Below, piece by piece: positions 44,540-52,315 of a stretch of 64,000 nucleotides of DNA. Within the stretch, counting starts at the first letter, position 1. Each line of letters opens with the position of its first letter. Source of the DNA: an uncultured Dehalococcoidia bacterium (GTDB lineage Bacteria; Chloroflexota; Dehalococcoidia; Lucifugimonadales; UBA3495); contig OX638345.1 in the NCBI GenBank assembly GCA_951813535.1, positions 4,146,608-4,210,607 on the forward strand, read 5' to 3'. A model generated the notes under the pieces. That model was not told the origin of the DNA. It saw nothing but the letters and a program-made list of their open reading frames with translations, and did not search any database. The position numbers and the translations under genes were made by a program.

Positions 44540-46063
44540 ATGATGCCCTTTTTCTGGCTGATTGCCGTGTTCGCGGCGTACTTCGTAATGCTCATCGCCA
44601 TCGCGGTGGCCGGCGCCCGCCGCATGCGCGACATGTCCGAATACGTGCTGGGCGGCCGGCGGCTCAGCAGCCTGACCGCAGCCCTGAGCGCCGGGTCATC
44701 CACCACCAGCGCGTGGACCATGCTGGCGCTGCCCGCCCTGGCTTTCACCTTCGGCGGGGTGGAAATCTGGGTCCCGGTCGCCATTGTGATCGGCGTCTGG
44801 CTGAGTTGGACCTTCATCGCCAGCCGGCTGCGCCGCTACACCATCGCGGCCGGAAACGTGCTCACCATACCCGAGTTCTACGAGGTTCGGTTCGGCGAGC
44901 GCACCGGCACGCTGCGCACCGTCGCGGGCCTCACCACCATGCTGTTCGTGATCTTCTACGTCAGCTCCGGCCTGGTCGGGGGAGCAAAGCTGCTGGAGAC
45001 GGTGTTCGGGTTGGACTACGTCACCGGCGTTACGGTGACGCTGATCGCCATCGCTTCCTATACCCTGATCGGTGGGTTCATGGCCGTGTCCCGTACCGAC
45101 GTCACCCAGGCCCTGCTCATGGTGGCGAGTCTGCTCATCATGGTGATCGCCCTGGCCGGCTGGACCGAGAACCCATTCCTCGAGATCGGCAACTACTCGT
45201 TGGACTGGCTGAACCCCTTCAACAACCGAGACGGATCCAGGATCACGCTGGCCGCCGCCGCGTCCATGGCCGGCTGGGCCGTCGGCGGACTGGGCGCTCA
45301 ACGAATACTGCAGCGGTTCATGGCGCTGGAGAGGGAGGACCAGGTCAAGCGCAGCCGGCGAATCTCAATCGCCTGGCTGATCTCGGTGTTCGTGCTCGCC
45401 GTGATGCTGGGCCTCATCGCGCGGCCGGCATTGGCCGAAATCGGGATGCTGGACCTGGCATCGGATCCGGAGCGAGTCTACCTGGTGATGGCGGAAGTGT
45501 TCTTCCACCCGGTGGTCACCGGCCTGCTGCTGACCGCGGTGATCGCGGCGGTGATGAGCACCGCGGACTCGCAACTGCTGCTGGCTTCCGCAGTGGCCAC
45601 CGACGATCTGCCATTCATCCGTACCTTGGCCTACCGGGTCACCGGCAACGCCCGCGTCTGGCTCGGACGACTGTTGCTGGTGATAATCGGCGTGGGAGCG
45701 GCGGCAATTTCCGTGTATTACCCCGGATCCATTGCTCATCTGGTCAGCTACGCCTGGGGCGGCATGGGCGCGGCCTTCGGTCCGGCGACCCTGCTGACGC
45801 TGTACTGGCGCAGGTTCAATTCCTGGGGCGCCCTGGCGTCGATACTGGCGGGAACGTTGGCGGCATCAGCGTGGGCGCTTCTGGATGGCGGACCGTCTGG
45901 AGTGTGGGACATCCAGCCGGCGACGCCGGGCTTCATCATAGCGACCCTGGCGGCAGTCACTGTCACCTGGCTCACCCCATCACCGTCAAGCGAGGTGGTG
46001 GATCTGTTTGATAAAGTAAACGGCCCCAGATCATCCGGGGCCGTGACTGCTGCCGAAGCCTGA
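44540..46063 (+). CDS. Sodium:solute symporter family transporter
   Basis: 507 residues with about 13 membrane helices, the solute:sodium symporter (SSS) fold. SEYVLGGRRLSSLTAALSAG is typical of the N terminus, and the helix 5-6 region has SYTLIGGFMAVSRTD. It imports an unidentified organic solute with Na+. The Met pair at 44540/44543 follows GGGGGA closely; a start at 44486 is in frame but less likely. Its last codons contain a hairpin (CGGCCCC 46021-46027, GGGGCCG 46037-46043). Confidence 0.87.
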   Translation: MMPFFWLIAVFAAYFVMLIAIAVAGARRMRDMSEYVLGGRRLSSLTAALSAGSSTTSAWTMLALPALAFTFGGVEIWVPVAIVIGVWLSWTFIASRLRRYTIAAGNVLTIPEFYEVRFGERTGTLRTVAGLTTMLFVIFYVSSGLVGGAKLLETVFGLDYVTGVTVTLIAIASYTLIGGFMAVSRTDVTQALLMVASLLIMVIALAGWTENPFLEIGNYSLDWLNPFNNRDGSRITLAAAASMAGWAVGGLGAQRILQRFMALEREDQVKRSRRISIAWLISVFVLAVMLGLIARPALAEIGMLDLASDPERVYLVMAEVFFHPVVTGLLLTAVIAAVMSTADSQLLLASAVATDDLPFIRTLAYRVTGNARVWLGRLLLVIIGVGAAAISVYYPGSIAHLVSYAWGGMGAAFGPATLLTLYWRRFNSWGALASILAGTLAASAWALLDGGPSGVWDIQPATPGFIIATLAAVTVTWLTPSPSSEVVDLFDKVNGPRSSGAVTAAEA

Positions 46064-46078
46064 TCGTCGGAACTGCCG

Positions 46079-46699
46079 TCAGACGCCGAGGGCAATCTGG
46101 ACCATTCGTTTTTCCAGAGCGAGGGCCATCTCGGTGGCCAGCGGCGTCCGGTCGTGTTCGCCGATGGAACCCACGAACGCCACGCCCAGCAGGCGGCCGA
46201 CCCGGAAGTCGATCACGGTGGACGATAGCAGGCCCGCCGGGCCGCCCTGCAGCACGTACAGTCCCACCGACTCGTCGTAGAACCCGTCCGTTTCAACCTT
46301 CTGCACCGACACTATCTGCTGACCGGAACCAACGCTCTCGCCCACGTTGTCCTCAAAATCCTTGACGAAGATATCGGACATCCAGCCCGAGACCTGATCC
46401 GGGTTCTCAAACAGGTGGACCACCGTGGCTCCCACGAAATCCACGCCGCTGGCCGGGGATACGTCCGCGGTTGGGACGAACTCCCGCATGAACCCGCCGA
46501 TGCGTCCGGCGGTGCGAAAACGGTCGGCCGTGCTGCCCTTGAAGCCGTTCTCGGCCATCTCCTGGTTATCCAGCGGGCCGCTCCTGGCTAGTTGGTAACC
46601 GAGCAGCGATTCGGGCAAATCTGCAGCTTCCAACGCCATGTATTCCAAATCGGCCTCGCCGACGCGAAAGGTGGCGTTCCACAACGGGTTGGATGACAC
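46079..46699 (-). CDS. Conserved hypothetical protein
   Basis: 206 residues with no family I recognise. It is probably cytoplasmic and soluble: no signal peptide or membrane helix. Mixed segments are VDFVGATVVHLFENPDQV, LLSSTVIDFRVGRLLGVAFVG and a final helix. GTG start with GGAGGA 9 nt upstream. It converges on the symporter gene with a 15-nt gap. A palindromic element lies just upstream of it. Confidence 0.6.
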   Translation of the reverse strand: MSSNPLWNATFRVGEADLEYMALEAADLPESLLGYQLARSGPLDNQEMAENGFKGSTADRFRTAGRIGGFMREFVPTADVSPASGVDFVGATVVHLFENPDQVSGWMSDIFVKDFEDNVGESVGSGQQIVSVQKVETDGFYDESVGLYVLQGGPAGLLSSTVIDFRVGRLLGVAFVGSIGEHDRTPLATEMALALEKRMVQIALGV

Positions 46700-46741
46700 T
46701 GGGTTATTCCTCCGGTGGGCTTCCTGATTCGGCCTCGATGT

Positions 46742-46765
46742 AGGGGCGAATGATCATTCGCCCCT
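46742..46765. repeat. 24-bp palindrome, GGGGCGAAT family
   Basis: A perfect palindrome with core GGGGCGAATGATCATT and its complement. It lies between two minus-strand genes (46699 and 46794). The same core recurs at 52237-52264, extended by two bases on each side. Confidence 0.85.
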
Positions 46766-46793
46766 CCTGAACGGGCTCGATGCAAAGACGGTC

Positions 46794-47873
46794 CTAGGCG
46801 GCAATCATGGGATACACGTGGCGGCCGCGGGACATCTCCACCGGCACGTCGGTGCGGGTCCACTCGTTGCCGCCATCGTTGCTGCAATAGACGTGGCCGT
46901 CGCGGTCGCAGCAGTAAACGTTGCGCGACGCGTTCCGGTCGATGGCGATCTGGAACATCCGCGCCGGCGCCACCTCGCCGATGTCCACGCGCTCCCAGGT
47001 CTCACCGGCGTCGGTGGACCGCACCAGTACGCCGGCGTCCACGGTGCCGGCCGGCGCGCTGCCGCCGCCGGCTCCGGCCGCCAGGTACATGCGGTTGGGG
47101 TCATTGGGATCCACGACCAGGTCGCGGCAGTAACTGCCGCCCTCGAACATCTCTTCGATGGGAACGAACTCCCACGACTCGCCGCGCTCCCGGCTGCGGA
47201 ACATCGCCAGCTGGGTGATTATGTACACCAGACCGGGCTTGCTCGGATTGACCTGCACGCCGTGGAGGTCCACCGGCCCGAGGCGGGTGTAGTGCCCGTC
47301 GGTGATGCAGGACCAGGTGTCCCCGCCGTCGCGGGACGCGATGAGGCCGCCGACTTCGATGGCGCCGTACACGTCGTCAGGATGCGCGGGATCAATGCTG
47401 ATGCCGATGACGCGCTTGCAGATTTCGTGGGGGTTCATCGTGATGTGGGGATGGACCAACCCCGCAGTGTTCATCTGCTGCCAGGTGTTGCCGCCGTCGT
47501 TGGATCGGCAAACGCGTCCCCCGTCGTACCCGGCGAACATGATCGAAGAGTCGTTGGGGTGGGCGGCCAGCGACCACACGTCGCCGCTCAGCGTATCGGT
47601 GCGCCGCCAGTTCTCGCCCCGGTCGTCGCTGCGATACACGCCGTCCTGGGTGCCGGCGTAAATGGTGGCCGGTTCGTCGGGGTGGGCCAGCAGGGCGCGG
47701 ACCTGGGGGTTTTCCGGCAGGCCGTTCTCGATGCAGGCCCAGTCGGACTGGCCTTCGGTGAGCCGGTACATGCCACCCTCGCCCAGGGGAGTCCCCTCGG
47801 CGCCGATGATCAGGGCGCTCTCGCCGGCCAGGCCGACGTATACGTTGGTGTTATGCGCAGTCACGGTTGTCAT
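46794..47873 (-). CDS. Asp-box (BNR) repeat beta-propeller protein
   Basis: 359 residues with at least five SxDxGxxW-type Asp boxes: SDDRGENW, SNDGGNTW, SRDGGDTW, STDAGETW and SNDGGNEW, plus a variant SRERGESW. The fold is the six- or seven-bladed propeller of the sialidase/Ycf48 type. No signal peptide is evident, so it is likely cytoplasmic. The activity is unknown. AGGAG lies 8 nt upstream of the ATG. SMP-30 is the next gene upstream on the same strand. Confidence 0.75.
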   Translation of the reverse strand: MTTVTAHNTNVYVGLAGESALIIGAEGTPLGEGGMYRLTEGQSDWACIENGLPENPQVRALLAHPDEPATIYAGTQDGVYRSDDRGENWRRTDTLSGDVWSLAAHPNDSSIMFAGYDGGRVCRSNDGGNTWQQMNTAGLVHPHITMNPHEICKRVIGISIDPAHPDDVYGAIEVGGLIASRDGGDTWSCITDGHYTRLGPVDLHGVQVNPSKPGLVYIITQLAMFRSRERGESWEFVPIEEMFEGGSYCRDLVVDPNDPNRMYLAAGAGGGSAPAGTVDAGVLVRSTDAGETWERVDIGEVAPARMFQIAIDRNASRNVYCCDRDGHVYCSNDGGNEWTRTDVPVEMSRGRHVYPMIAA

Positions 47874-47957
47874 TGCGTAATCTCCTGAGGGTGCTTCGCG
47901 GATGCGGTTTTGCAGATTGTTGGGGGAACGGTGCGCCTTGTCAAGGGTAAACCAGCG

Positions 47958-48890
47958 CTACGGCCACATGATCCAGCCGGTGCGGTCGGTGCGGGCGCGG
48001 AAGAGGTGGCCGCCGCCGGTGGTGACATAGAGGGTGCGCATGTCGGCGTCGCCGAAGCAGCAGTTGGTGGGCCGGTCCACGCGCATGGGGTGGGTTTCCA
48101 GCACGCGGCCCTCGGGCGAGAAAACGTAGATCATCGGCCCCGGGCCAGCCGCCTCCCAGCCGGCGCAGGCTACGATGTTGCCATCCACGTCCAGCGTCAT
48201 CCCGTCGACGCCCCGTTGTACGCCCTGGCTGCCCTGGCCCCGCAGGTCGCCGTCGGCGGCCCCGCCGTCGATCCCGAAGGTGTGCAGGGTCTTGTACTCG
48301 CCCAGCGAACCGTCGTCGTTGATGGGATAGGCGCGCAACTCCCGGCGGCGATCCGCTCCGTAGTCGCTCTGGGCGATGTAGAGGGTGCGCTGGTCGCGGC
48401 TGATCAGGATGCCGTTGGGCCGGCTGATGTCGGTGGTGGCACGCACCAGGTCCCACTGGTCGTTGCCCCTGGGGTCCAGCCGAAGCACCGACATGTGGTC
48501 CAGTTCCTGCGGCCCGCTGTCGCCGATGCCGGAGTACGGGTCGGTCAACCAGATACGGCCCGACTTGTCGACGACCAGGTCGTTGGGATTGTTGTGCCGC
48601 TTGCCGTCCAGGAGGTGAGGCATTGACGTGGCGGTATTGCTGGCGGCGTCGAAGCGGGCGATGCGTCGCCGGCCCTGCTGGCACCCGTAAAGGTTGCCGT
48701 TGGCGTCGAAGCACAGGCCGTTGGTGTTGAAGGCCTCGGTGAAGTACTCGGAGACTTCGCCGGTCTTGGGGTCGTAGCGCAGAATCTTCGACTCTGGGAT
48801 GAGGGTGAACAGCAACGCTTCGCCATCCCAAACCGGCCCTTCCGCGGTGCCGCCGTATGGTCCGGCGACCAGTTCAAAGCTCCAGGACAT
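47958..48890 (-). CDS. SMP-30/gluconolactonase-like beta-propeller enzyme (paralogue)
   Basis: 310 residues. EGPVWDG, NNPNDLVVDKSG and GVDGMTLDVDG supply the usual metal-binding Glu, Asn and Asp. The C-terminal NCCFGDAD and GWIMWP are shared with the SMP-30 gene at 31951-32868, so the two are paralogues. AGGAGG lies just before the ATG. A lactonase role is inferred. The neighbouring Asp-box propeller may belong to the same operon (84 nt apart). Confidence 0.88.
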   Translation of the reverse strand: MSWSFELVAGPYGGTAEGPVWDGEALLFTLIPESKILRYDPKTGEVSEYFTEAFNTNGLCFDANGNLYGCQQGRRRIARFDAASNTATSMPHLLDGKRHNNPNDLVVDKSGRIWLTDPYSGIGDSGPQELDHMSVLRLDPRGNDQWDLVRATTDISRPNGILISRDQRTLYIAQSDYGADRRRELRAYPINDDGSLGEYKTLHTFGIDGGAADGDLRGQGSQGVQRGVDGMTLDVDGNIVACAGWEAAGPGPMIYVFSPEGRVLETHPMRVDRPTNCCFGDADMRTLYVTTGGGHLFRARTDRTGWIMWP

Positions 48891-48996
48891 GGGGAACCTC
48901 CTGTGGTTTGTCGCCGCAGTTTAGCATGGGTAGCAGGGTCAAGGCCGACAATTGACGCACTGAGGCAGCAACATTATCATCGACGCTGGTGACAAA

Positions 48997-49350
48997 GTGG
49001 GAACCTTCAACGTAAAGGTCAGCGTCGGACATCCGGCGGGTGGGGATTTGTTCCCGGTGTCAGCCCTGGTTGATACCGGCGCAACCCACTCGATGATGCC
49101 TCAATCGTTGATGGCGCGCTTGCGAATTGCGCCGTTGCGGGCCAGCCGCTACAGCATTGCCGACGGTAGCACCATTGAGTACCACGTGGCCGATGCACGG
49201 TTTGGCCTTGGTGGGGAAGTCCGATACTGCCCGGTGATTTTTGGGCCAGAGGATGAATTCCTGGTAGGAGCGACCACACTGGAGATTTTCGAACTGGTCG
49301 TTGATCCGTTGGGCGAGCGTCTCGTTCCCGCAGACAGGCTGACGCTGTGA
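48997..49350 (+). CDS. Retropepsin-like aspartic protease, tandem copy 1
   Basis: 117 residues. The catalytic loop is LVDTGATHSMMP, and the second element is FLVGATTLEIF. Start GTG 48997 (GTGGGAACC) parallels the start of copy 2. Single-domain, so it would work as a dimer. It shares GTFxVxxxVGHPxGGD with copy 2. It is the first of three adjacent paralogues. Confidence 0.68.
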   Translation: MGTFNVKVSVGHPAGGDLFPVSALVDTGATHSMMPQSLMARLRIAPLRASRYSIADGSTIEYHVADARFGLGGEVRYCPVIFGPEDEFLVGATTLEIFELVVDPLGERLVPADRLTL

Positions 49351-49438
49351 GCGTCCAACGAAAACAGCCCGTTGAGTCTCAATTCACGCTGACAACCGTG
49401 CGTCGGAGTATCGAAGCGCAATATCCGGAGAGTAGCCA

Positions 49439-49798
49439 GTGGGCACTTTCTACGTCGACATCGACGTCGGCCATCCGCTGGGAGGCGATTTCCTGCCGGT
49501 ATCCGCGCTGGTAGATACCGGGTCGACTCATTCGGTCATACCGGAATCCCTGCTGGCGTCCTTGAGCCTTGCGCTGTTAGAACGCCGAACGTATCGAATA
49601 GCCGATGGCAACTTCGTTCAACGCGATGTGGGAGAAGCCCGATTCCGCATTGACGGCAGAGAGCGCACCTGCACTGTTATTTTCGGCTCCGAAGGACAGT
49701 ATCTGCTGGGAGCAACGACCCTGGAAGACTTTGACTTGATGGTTGACCCTACCCAGCCTAACCCCAGCCTCGTTTCCATCGACGAATTGCTGCTGTAG
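49439..49798 (+). CDS. Retropepsin-like aspartic protease, tandem copy 2
   Basis: 119 residues with LVDTGSTHSVIP and LLGATTLEDF. GTG start at 49439, 88 nt after copy 1. It has the N-terminal GTFYVDIDVGHPLGGD segment in common with copy 1. The C terminus NPSLVSIDELLL resembles copy 3. Probable single-domain protease; target unknown. Confidence 0.68.
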   Translation: MGTFYVDIDVGHPLGGDFLPVSALVDTGSTHSVIPESLLASLSLALLERRTYRIADGNFVQRDVGEARFRIDGRERTCTVIFGSEGQYLLGATTLEDFDLMVDPTQPNPSLVSIDELLL

Positions 49799-49888
49799 CT
49801 ATCCGGTGCGCTGCTTGAACAGAAAAGGAGAGAACTCGCGGGAACCTTTCGAGTAGAAACTGGCGTAGGCCATCCCCAGGTCGGTGAC

Positions 49889-50197
49889 GTGCATCCAGTG
49901 TCGGCATTAGTTGATACCGGTGCAGGTCACTCTATGATGCCCGCAGCGCTGTTGGAGCAACTTGGCCTGACGCCTCTGGAACGCCTCCGGTTCAAAGTCG
50001 CTGATGGCCGACGGGTGGAGTATGACGTAGCCGACGCTCGCTTTAGCATTTTCGGCAGGGAACGATTTTGCCCCGTCATTTTCGGCCCGGAAGGCCAATT
50101 TTTGCTGGGCGCCACCACTTTGGAGATATTTAATCTGATGGTCGGTCCCACGGAGGTAAATCCCAGACTGGTTCCCATAGAGGAAGTGAACCTGTGA
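49889..50197 (+). CDS. Retropepsin-like aspartic protease, tandem copy 3, start codon lost
   Basis: The homology extends upstream of 49889 to about 49838: the frame reads GTFRVETGVGHPQVGD, but the codon matching the GTG start of copies 1 and 2 is GCG (49838-49840). An AGGAG lies at normal distance before it. The next in-frame start, GTG 49889, gives a 102-residue protein that keeps LVDTGAGHSMMP and FLLGATTLEIF but loses the first strand. It could be a pseudogene or be started at a CTG or at 49889. Confidence 0.55.
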   Translation: MHPVSALVDTGAGHSMMPAALLEQLGLTPLERLRFKVADGRRVEYDVADARFSIFGRERFCPVIFGPEGQFLLGATTLEIFNLMVGPTEVNPRLVPIEEVNL

Positions 50198-50239
50198 TTC
50201 ACTTGCCGGGTGACAGATAACCCCATCATTACAAACTGT

Positions 50240-50262
50240 GGGGCGGGTTTGAAACCCGCCCC
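50240..50262. terminator. GGGGCGGGTTT hairpin
   Basis: 11-bp arms (50240-50250 and 50252-50262) of GGGGCGGGTTT and its complement; the folded form would have a slightly larger loop. It lies between the convergent copy 3 protease and the ABC permease, so it could end both transcripts. Confidence 0.55.
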
Positions 50263-50291
50263 TTGCAATTGTCGGTATGATGCCGTGCCCC

Positions 50292-51239
50292 CTAGCGTCC
50301 CCGCAGCCTGGGGTCCAGCGCGTCGCGCAGCGCGTCGCCCAGGAAGTTGATGGCGAACACCACCACCGATATGGCGATGCCGGGGAACACCGCCAGCCAC
50401 CAGGCGATGCGAATCTCCTCGGTGCCGCGGGTGAGCATGCCGCCCCAGGTTGGGATATCCGGCGGGACGCCCACGCCCAAGAAGGACAGCGAAGCCTCGA
50501 TGATGATGGCGAAGCCCAGGGTGATGGTACCCAGCACGATATAGCTGGCCAACACGTTGGGCAGGATGTGCTTCAGCATGATGCGGATCGAGCCGGCGCC
50601 GATGGCCGTGGCCGCCAGCGTGTAGTCCAACTCCTTGATGCTCAGCACCTGCGAGCGGATCACCCGGATGGTTCCCGGCAGGAGGATCACCAGCAGCGCC
50701 ATGATCACGTTGTTGGCCGAGCCGCCGAGAACGGCCACCAGGCCCAAGGCAAGAATAATGGGCGGAAAGGCCATCATGGCATCCACAATCCGCTGAATGG
50801 CCAGGTCCACCACTCCCCCGATGTAGGCGCTGAGAATGCCAATCAGGGCGCCCAGGGTCACGCCGATACCCACGCTGAGCAGGCCGACGTATATGGAAAT
50901 CTGCGAACCGGCGATAATCCGGCTGAGCTCGTCTCGGCCCAGGTGATCGCTGCCCAACCATGCGCCGGGTTGCGGCGACAGGTATTTCTCTTCGTGCGCG
51001 CGCACATCCAGCGGATCGTGGGGCAGGACTCCCGGGACAACATAGGAAACCGCCGCCGCCAGTATTGTGAGAATGATGATAACCGCACTGATCGCGCCAA
51101 GGGGCTTGGACCGGGAAAAAGCGGCTACCTTCTGCACCCGGGTCTGACGGGGGCGCATCCCCTGGATCTGAAATTCGGCTTCGCCGTCGCCCAGCGTTCG
51201 CACGGCGTTGGTTGTAGTCATTCTGTCGACGCTCCTCAA
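50292..51239 (-). CDS. Dipeptide/oligopeptide-type ABC permease, DppC-like (cassette 2)
   Basis: 315 residues. An N-terminal OppC-type helix (AISAVIIILTILAAAVSYV) is followed by the PHDPLDV segment, LGSDHLGRDELSRIIAGS and five further helices. The EAA loop is present (TLGFAIIIEASLSFLGVG). It is the second inner-membrane subunit of an importer for peptides or similar solutes. It is last in cassette 2, 21 nt after the DppB-like gene. A paralogue is at 54510-55430. Confidence 0.9.
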   Translation of the reverse strand: MRSVDRMTTTNAVRTLGDGEAEFQIQGMRPRQTRVQKVAAFSRSKPLGAISAVIIILTILAAAVSYVVPGVLPHDPLDVRAHEEKYLSPQPGAWLGSDHLGRDELSRIIAGSQISIYVGLLSVGIGVTLGALIGILSAYIGGVVDLAIQRIVDAMMAFPPIILALGLVAVLGGSANNVIMALLVILLPGTIRVIRSQVLSIKELDYTLAATAIGAGSIRIMLKHILPNVLASYIVLGTITLGFAIIIEASLSFLGVGVPPDIPTWGGMLTRGTEEIRIAWWLAVFPGIAISVVVFAINFLGDALRDALDPRLRGR

Positions 51240-51260
51240 ATGGTCAAAGTAGCATGAGTG

Positions 51261-52217
51261 CTAGGCGTACCGGATTCGGGGGTCCAGCAAACCGTACAGG
51301 AGGTCAACCAGGAGGTTGATGATTACGATGGACACCGCGATGACGATGATGATCGCCTGGATGGTGGGGAAGTCGCGCTGGAACACCGTCTCGATGAGCA
51401 GGGTCCCGATGCCGGGCACCTTGAAGATGCTCTCGATGATGACCGTGCCGCCGAAGAGACGCCCGAACTGCCAGCCCGATATGGTCAGGATAGGCAGCAC
51501 CGCGTTCTTCAGGCCGTGGCGCACCAGCACGATGCGCTCGCCCAGGCCCTTGGCCCGAGCCGTGCGCATGTAGTCCTCGCGGATTATCTCCATCATCGAG
51601 GAACGGGTAACCCGGGCGATGAAGGCCATGTCGTAGAAGCCAAGCGCGAGCGCCGGCAGGAACATCTGCTGCAGGTTCTTCCAGGGGTTATCCCACAGGT
51701 CCTCATAGCCCAATGGAGGCAGCCAGCCGAACCCGCGAGACAATACCAGCACCACCAGCAATCCGGCGAAGAACGTTGGTATCGATATGCCCACCAGCGC
51801 AATGACCCTTGAAAAGTAATCGATCACGCTGTCGGGCTTGATGGCGGAAATCACCCCCAATGGAACGGCGAAGACTACGGCGATCAGGATGGCCAGAACG
51901 GCCAACTCCAATGTCCGGAAGATCCGGTCTCCAACCAGCTTGCTGACGGGCTGTCCGGACCGCCAGATGGAAGTCCCCAGGTCGCCCTGGACCAGCCCGC
52001 CGACCCAGTCCACGTATTGGACGACGATCGGCCGGTCCGTGCCCAACTGGCGGCGCAGGTCCTCAAGTTCTTCCTGGGTGAAAGTGGCGTCGCCCTCGCT
52101 CAGGATGACCAAGGCCGGGTCGCCCGGCAGCAGCCTCATCACCGTGAACACGATGATAGACACTAGCAACACCGTCGGGATAATGAGCGCGATGCGTTTC
52201 AACGCGTACTGTCGCAT
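51261..52217 (-). CDS. Dipeptide/oligopeptide-type ABC permease, DppB-like (cassette 2)
   Basis: 318 residues. N-terminal RIALIIPTVLLVSIIVFTVM and RLLPGDPA are typical of DppB; six membrane helices and the EAA segment SSMMEIIREDYMRTARAKGL are present. It pairs with the DppC-like protein. It lies downstream of the solute-binding gene, separated by a 98-nt gap that holds a 28-bp palindrome. Paralogue at 55493-56446. Confidence 0.9.
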   Translation of the reverse strand: MRQYALKRIALIIPTVLLVSIIVFTVMRLLPGDPALVILSEGDATFTQEELEDLRRQLGTDRPIVVQYVDWVGGLVQGDLGTSIWRSGQPVSKLVGDRIFRTLELAVLAILIAVVFAVPLGVISAIKPDSVIDYFSRVIALVGISIPTFFAGLLVVLVLSRGFGWLPPLGYEDLWDNPWKNLQQMFLPALALGFYDMAFIARVTRSSMMEIIREDYMRTARAKGLGERIVLVRHGLKNAVLPILTISGWQFGRLFGGTVIIESIFKVPGIGTLLIETVFQRDFPTIQAIIIVIAVSIVIINLLVDLLYGLLDPRIRYA

Positions 52218-52236
52218 GGAATATGCCCTTCATACA

Positions 52237-52264
52237 GTAGGGGCGAATGATCATTCGCCCCTAC
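52237..52264. repeat. 28-bp palindrome, GGGGCGAAT family, inside ABC cassette 2
   Basis: A perfect palindrome whose core equals the element at 46742-46765. It lies between the solute-binding protein gene and its permease genes. A hairpin here could stabilise the upstream mRNA or reduce readthrough, so that binding protein exceeds permease. That effect is inferred. Confidence 0.85.
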
Positions 52265-52315
52265 AAATGGGTTCGCCGAGTCACTATGCCGGAAATTTGG
52301 TCCCGGTGTATTGGA

